64,000 nt of DNA from an uncultured Aquimarina sp. (GTDB taxonomy: Bacteria > Bacteroidota > Bacteroidia > Flavobacteriales > Flavobacteriaceae): assembly GCA_947498775.1 (NCBI GenBank), contig CANMLL010000005.1:124001-188000 (forward strand), given 5' to 3'. Under the pieces are notes generated by a model, which did no database searches, was not told the origin of the DNA, and saw only the letters and a program-made list of their open reading frames with translations. The position numbers and the translations under genes were made by a program. Every line of letters starts with the position of its first letter. Positions within the stretch are counted from its first letter, which is position 1. Shown here piece by piece: positions 61,767 through 64,000 of the stretch.

Positions 61767-64000
61767 ATGAAGAGATATAGTTATTTTTTTAAAAAAGGAA
61801 AAGGTACTTATGGTTTAAGTAATGAACAAATAACCAAAGACGACCTATATGTAAATCACGAAGTGCCTGATCTTTCTTCTGTACAAGATTTAATTAATCA
61901 AAGTGATCGCCTAGAAAGAAAAATAGAAAACCTACAGCAAACAGTATTTTATAATCGTGTGATAATTACCTATGATTTATTGGAAGATTTTTCTAATGGC
62001 GCACAGTATAGCTCTTTTCCGATATATTATAATCAAGCCAATGGTGTTGGACGTTTGATAGTAGATACAACAAAAATTATCGCAGATTTCAGGAATACAA
62101 CAGTATTCATGAAGGATTCTATAGAATCGGGAGCGATAACCACAAGAAATCGAAGATTTCGAGTTCTTGGTGATCCACAACCTGCTTATGGAAATTATGT
62201 TTGGTATAATTGTGAATATGTTCCTTCTAATACTTACGCCTATGATATTTTAGGATCTTACATGCCGAATAATTCTACATGGTTTTTGGCATATCAAAGA
62301 GAAGAAATCGATGTTAATGAACTTCCGGCTATACCAGAATACAGCATTGATATTATAGCAAATAAACTCATACTAAACAAGGATGGGGTAGAAGTTGATT
62401 CTAAAGATTTATCCTTATATATTGATGATACTAATCTTTCAAGACTAACTAGTGGAACAGTAAATCCAACTACCGGTATTGCGACTTTTACTCGTGACGA
62501 TAACTCGACTTTTACAGTTGACTTTAGTGAGTTAATTAGTCTTAACTATACCTTCTCTAATGGCGTAAAAGAAGAATCTGGCACTATAAAACTTGGAGCA
62601 TTATTATCAGAGAATACTGTTTTTCCATTTGACCCAAGTGGAGATCCAAGAGCTCCTAGAAAATTTACTATAGGACAGGATAACGGCGACTCTGGTATTG
62701 ATACTCATTATTCTTTTGATGAAAGAAGTTTAAGATTTATTTGTGATACTATTGCGATAAAAACTAGAGGAAATTATAGACTTGAAGTCGAAAATTCTTA
62801 TGATTTGTCAGTTGGTGAAAGCTCAAACTTTAAATTGAATATAGATAAAACGAATACTTTATTAAGAAATGATATTTTGCAGTTGGTTTCTGATGGAGCA
62901 ATAACAATACAGCCCCCAAATAACGTATTAGATACATCACAACTAGGCAATGTTCTTACAAAAACTGGAAATTCAGGCCAATCAACTTGGGAGAAGCTAC
63001 CAGAATATTCAATAGATGTAGTTTCTAATCAATTAAAGCTTCTTAAAGATGGTGTTGAGATCGCTAGTACAGACCTTTCTTTATATGTTGATGATACTAA
63101 TCTTTCAAGGTTAATAAATGGTAGTCTAGATTCAAATACGGGTATTGCAACTTTTACTCGTGATGATAATACTACTTTTACAGTTGATTTTAGTGCATTT
63201 TTAGCAGGTGATACTAGTATTGTGATTGACACAGAATTTGATGAAACTTCTACAAACCCATTAGAGAATAAGGAAATAACAAAAGCAATTAATTCTTTAG
63301 AACTTCATAGTTCTAAAGGAAAATTAAGATATACTTTTAATACTGTACGGGATGATTTTTTAAATTTGAATCAAGAATTAAATGCCTATCCTAATACTGA
63401 CTTTTTTTTAATATTTACAAATACTAGTACAAATCTTAGATTTGCTACAAGAAAAAGCAACTATAATTTTTTGTTGGACGATTTTGAAATATCTGTTAGA
63501 GGTGGTGCTTTATCGTCTTTTGAATCTAATTCTGAGGTTTATAATAACTCAGTAGAAAAATATAGAGCGTTAGGTTATGAAGAGTCAAAAAGTACTGCTC
63601 TTTATGATGTTTATGAAATTGATAGAATTTTTGGTTCCCCAGAGTTGTTTAGATATACGGGAACAAATTCTAATAATGATTACGCTGAATTATTTTTTAA
63701 TTTTTCCTTTATGAAGATAAAGGAAAGTTTAACTCCTCAATCCGGTTCTTTTTCTCCTACATTAGAAACTACAGGAGCGACATATTCCTTTTCGGGAAAT
63801 GGAGGGAGCTACTATAAAATTGGAAAAATGGTTTATTTTGATCTGTTTTTAATACAAATTTCTACGGTAGGTACACCAACAGGTACGTTGGAAATAAGAA
63901 ATTTACCTTTTCCTGTAGCTTCAACATCTGGATTGAGCATTAGGAATATCCAAGGTTTTTCAAGTAACTTTTATGCAATATATGCCCAAACATTCCCTGT
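61767..64000 (+). CDS. Large tail fibre protein, incomplete at window end
   Basis: The frame is open from ATG 61767 to the end of the window, giving at least 744 residues. It has a short helical N-terminus, two copies of a 65-residue beta unit (from bases 62334 and 63000) containing D-L-S-L-Y-I/V-D-D-T-N-L-S-R-L and G-I-A-T-F-T-R-D-D-N, and the trimeric-fibre motif F-D-E-T-S-T-N-P-L-E-N-K near 490. The C-terminus and any receptor-binding tip lie beyond the window. Confidence 0.8.
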   Translation, partial: MKRYSYFFKKGKGTYGLSNEQITKDDLYVNHEVPDLSSVQDLINQSDRLERKIENLQQTVFYNRVIITYDLLEDFSNGAQYSSFPIYYNQANGVGRLIVDTTKIIADFRNTTVFMKDSIESGAITTRNRRFRVLGDPQPAYGNYVWYNCEYVPSNTYAYDILGSYMPNNSTWFLAYQREEIDVNELPAIPEYSIDIIANKLILNKDGVEVDSKDLSLYIDDTNLSRLTSGTVNPTTGIATFTRDDNSTFTVDFSELISLNYTFSNGVKEESGTIKLGALLSENTVFPFDPSGDPRAPRKFTIGQDNGDSGIDTHYSFDERSLRFICDTIAIKTRGNYRLEVENSYDLSVGESSNFKLNIDKTNTLLRNDILQLVSDGAITIQPPNNVLDTSQLGNVLTKTGNSGQSTWEKLPEYSIDVVSNQLKLLKDGVEIASTDLSLYVDDTNLSRLINGSLDSNTGIATFTRDDNTTFTVDFSAFLAGDTSIVIDTEFDETSTNPLENKEITKAINSLELHSSKGKLRYTFNTVRDDFLNLNQELNAYPNTDFFLIFTNTSTNLRFATRKSNYNFLLDDFEISVRGGALSSFESNSEVYNNSVEKYRALGYEESKSTALYDVYEIDRIFGSPELFRYTGTNSNNDYAELFFNFSFMKIKESLTPQSGSFSPTLETTGATYSFSGNGGSYYKIGKMVYFDLFLIQISTVGTPTGTLEIRNLPFPVASTSGLSIRNIQGFSSNFYAIYAQTFP
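62334..62528 (+). repeat. Fibre-protein repeat unit 1
   Basis: This 65-codon unit of the large fibre gene reads P-E-Y-S-I-D ... T-V-D-F-S and recurs in frame 666 bases downstream. Confidence 0.85.
63000..63194 (+). repeat. Fibre-protein repeat unit 2
   Basis: The second copy of the unit at 62334-62528. By eye about two thirds of the residues are identical, with the core D-D-T-N-L-S-R-L and G-I-A-T-F-T-R-D-D-N fully kept. Confidence 0.85.

Noticed and set aside
40725..64000. Type VI secretion system
   Set aside because: No TssB/TssC pair, TssK, TssF/G or ClpV is present, and hub and spike are separate phage-type genes.
1..64000. CRISPR arrays and tRNA or rRNA genes
   Set aside because: No regularly spaced repeats and no cloverleaf or ribosomal RNA segments were recognised while reading.

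Overview
The window is AT-rich, gene-dense DNA from a marine-type member of the Bacteroidota, most likely a Flavobacteriaceae relative of Aquimarina or Tenacibaculum. The signs are TonB receptors with a carboxypeptidase-regulatory-like N-domain, BACON and PKD domains, candidate promoters of the TTTG / TAnnTTTG type, lipoproteins with short lipoboxes, and few Shine-Dalgarno sequences. The genus is an inference; there is no rRNA in the window.

Region 1 (1-15.3 kb) is mostly chromosomal housekeeping. It holds the 3' half of a CusA/TolC/CusB-type metal efflux operon, an L-isoaspartate methyltransferase, a TetR-regulated AlkB-type alkane hydroxylase, an amino-acid permease, a universal stress protein and a secreted S9 oligopeptidase.

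Region 2 (15.4-33.7 kb) is an NRPS-independent siderophore locus. Genes in order are a PLP decarboxylase, an amine N-hydroxylase, an MFS exporter, two tandem GNAT-IucA/IucC fusion synthetases, a multi-pass membrane acyltransferase, an RpfF-like crotonase, an AraC regulator (opposite strand), a TonB receptor and a PepSY membrane protein. The receptor-PepSY junction is duplicated (about 0.5 kb, direct orientation) and the two copies flank an unrelated lipoprotein gene.

Region 3 (33.7-40.7 kb) is cell-envelope and signalling genes. It includes an OmpA-like lipoprotein, an M23/LysM peptidase, a hybrid 'histidine kinase' that lacks its phospho-accepting histidine, an IS200/IS605-type insertion, and an astacin-like protease gene split by an in-frame stop.

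Region 4 (40.7-64 kb, continuing beyond the window) is a contractile phage-tail-like particle locus. A divergent XRE regulator with a palindromic candidate operator faces a single operon-like run: tail terminator-like protein, small HTH protein, sheath, tube, tail-chaperone-like protein, cargo island, a second chaperone-like paralogue, hub, spike, gp25-like, LysM-like, J-like and I-like baseplate proteins, and several fibre proteins. I see no capsid, portal, terminase, integrase, lysis gene, AAA ATPase or conventional tape measure in the window. The cargo island (44.5-52.2 kb) lies between the two chaperone paralogues. It encodes a 716-residue SH3/LysM-like protein ending in a DNA/RNA non-specific endonuclease domain, followed by a YezG-like and an Imm11-like immunity candidate. 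It also encodes a 1133-residue protein ending in an M23 peptidase, followed by a lipoprotein and a small secreted FPD-repeat protein. One fibre-type gene carries a bacterial intein-like (Hint) domain. The most economical reading is a tailocin or extracellular injection particle that delivers antibacterial toxins with their immunity genes encoded in the tail operon. A prophage tail module whose head genes lie beyond 64 kb remains possible.
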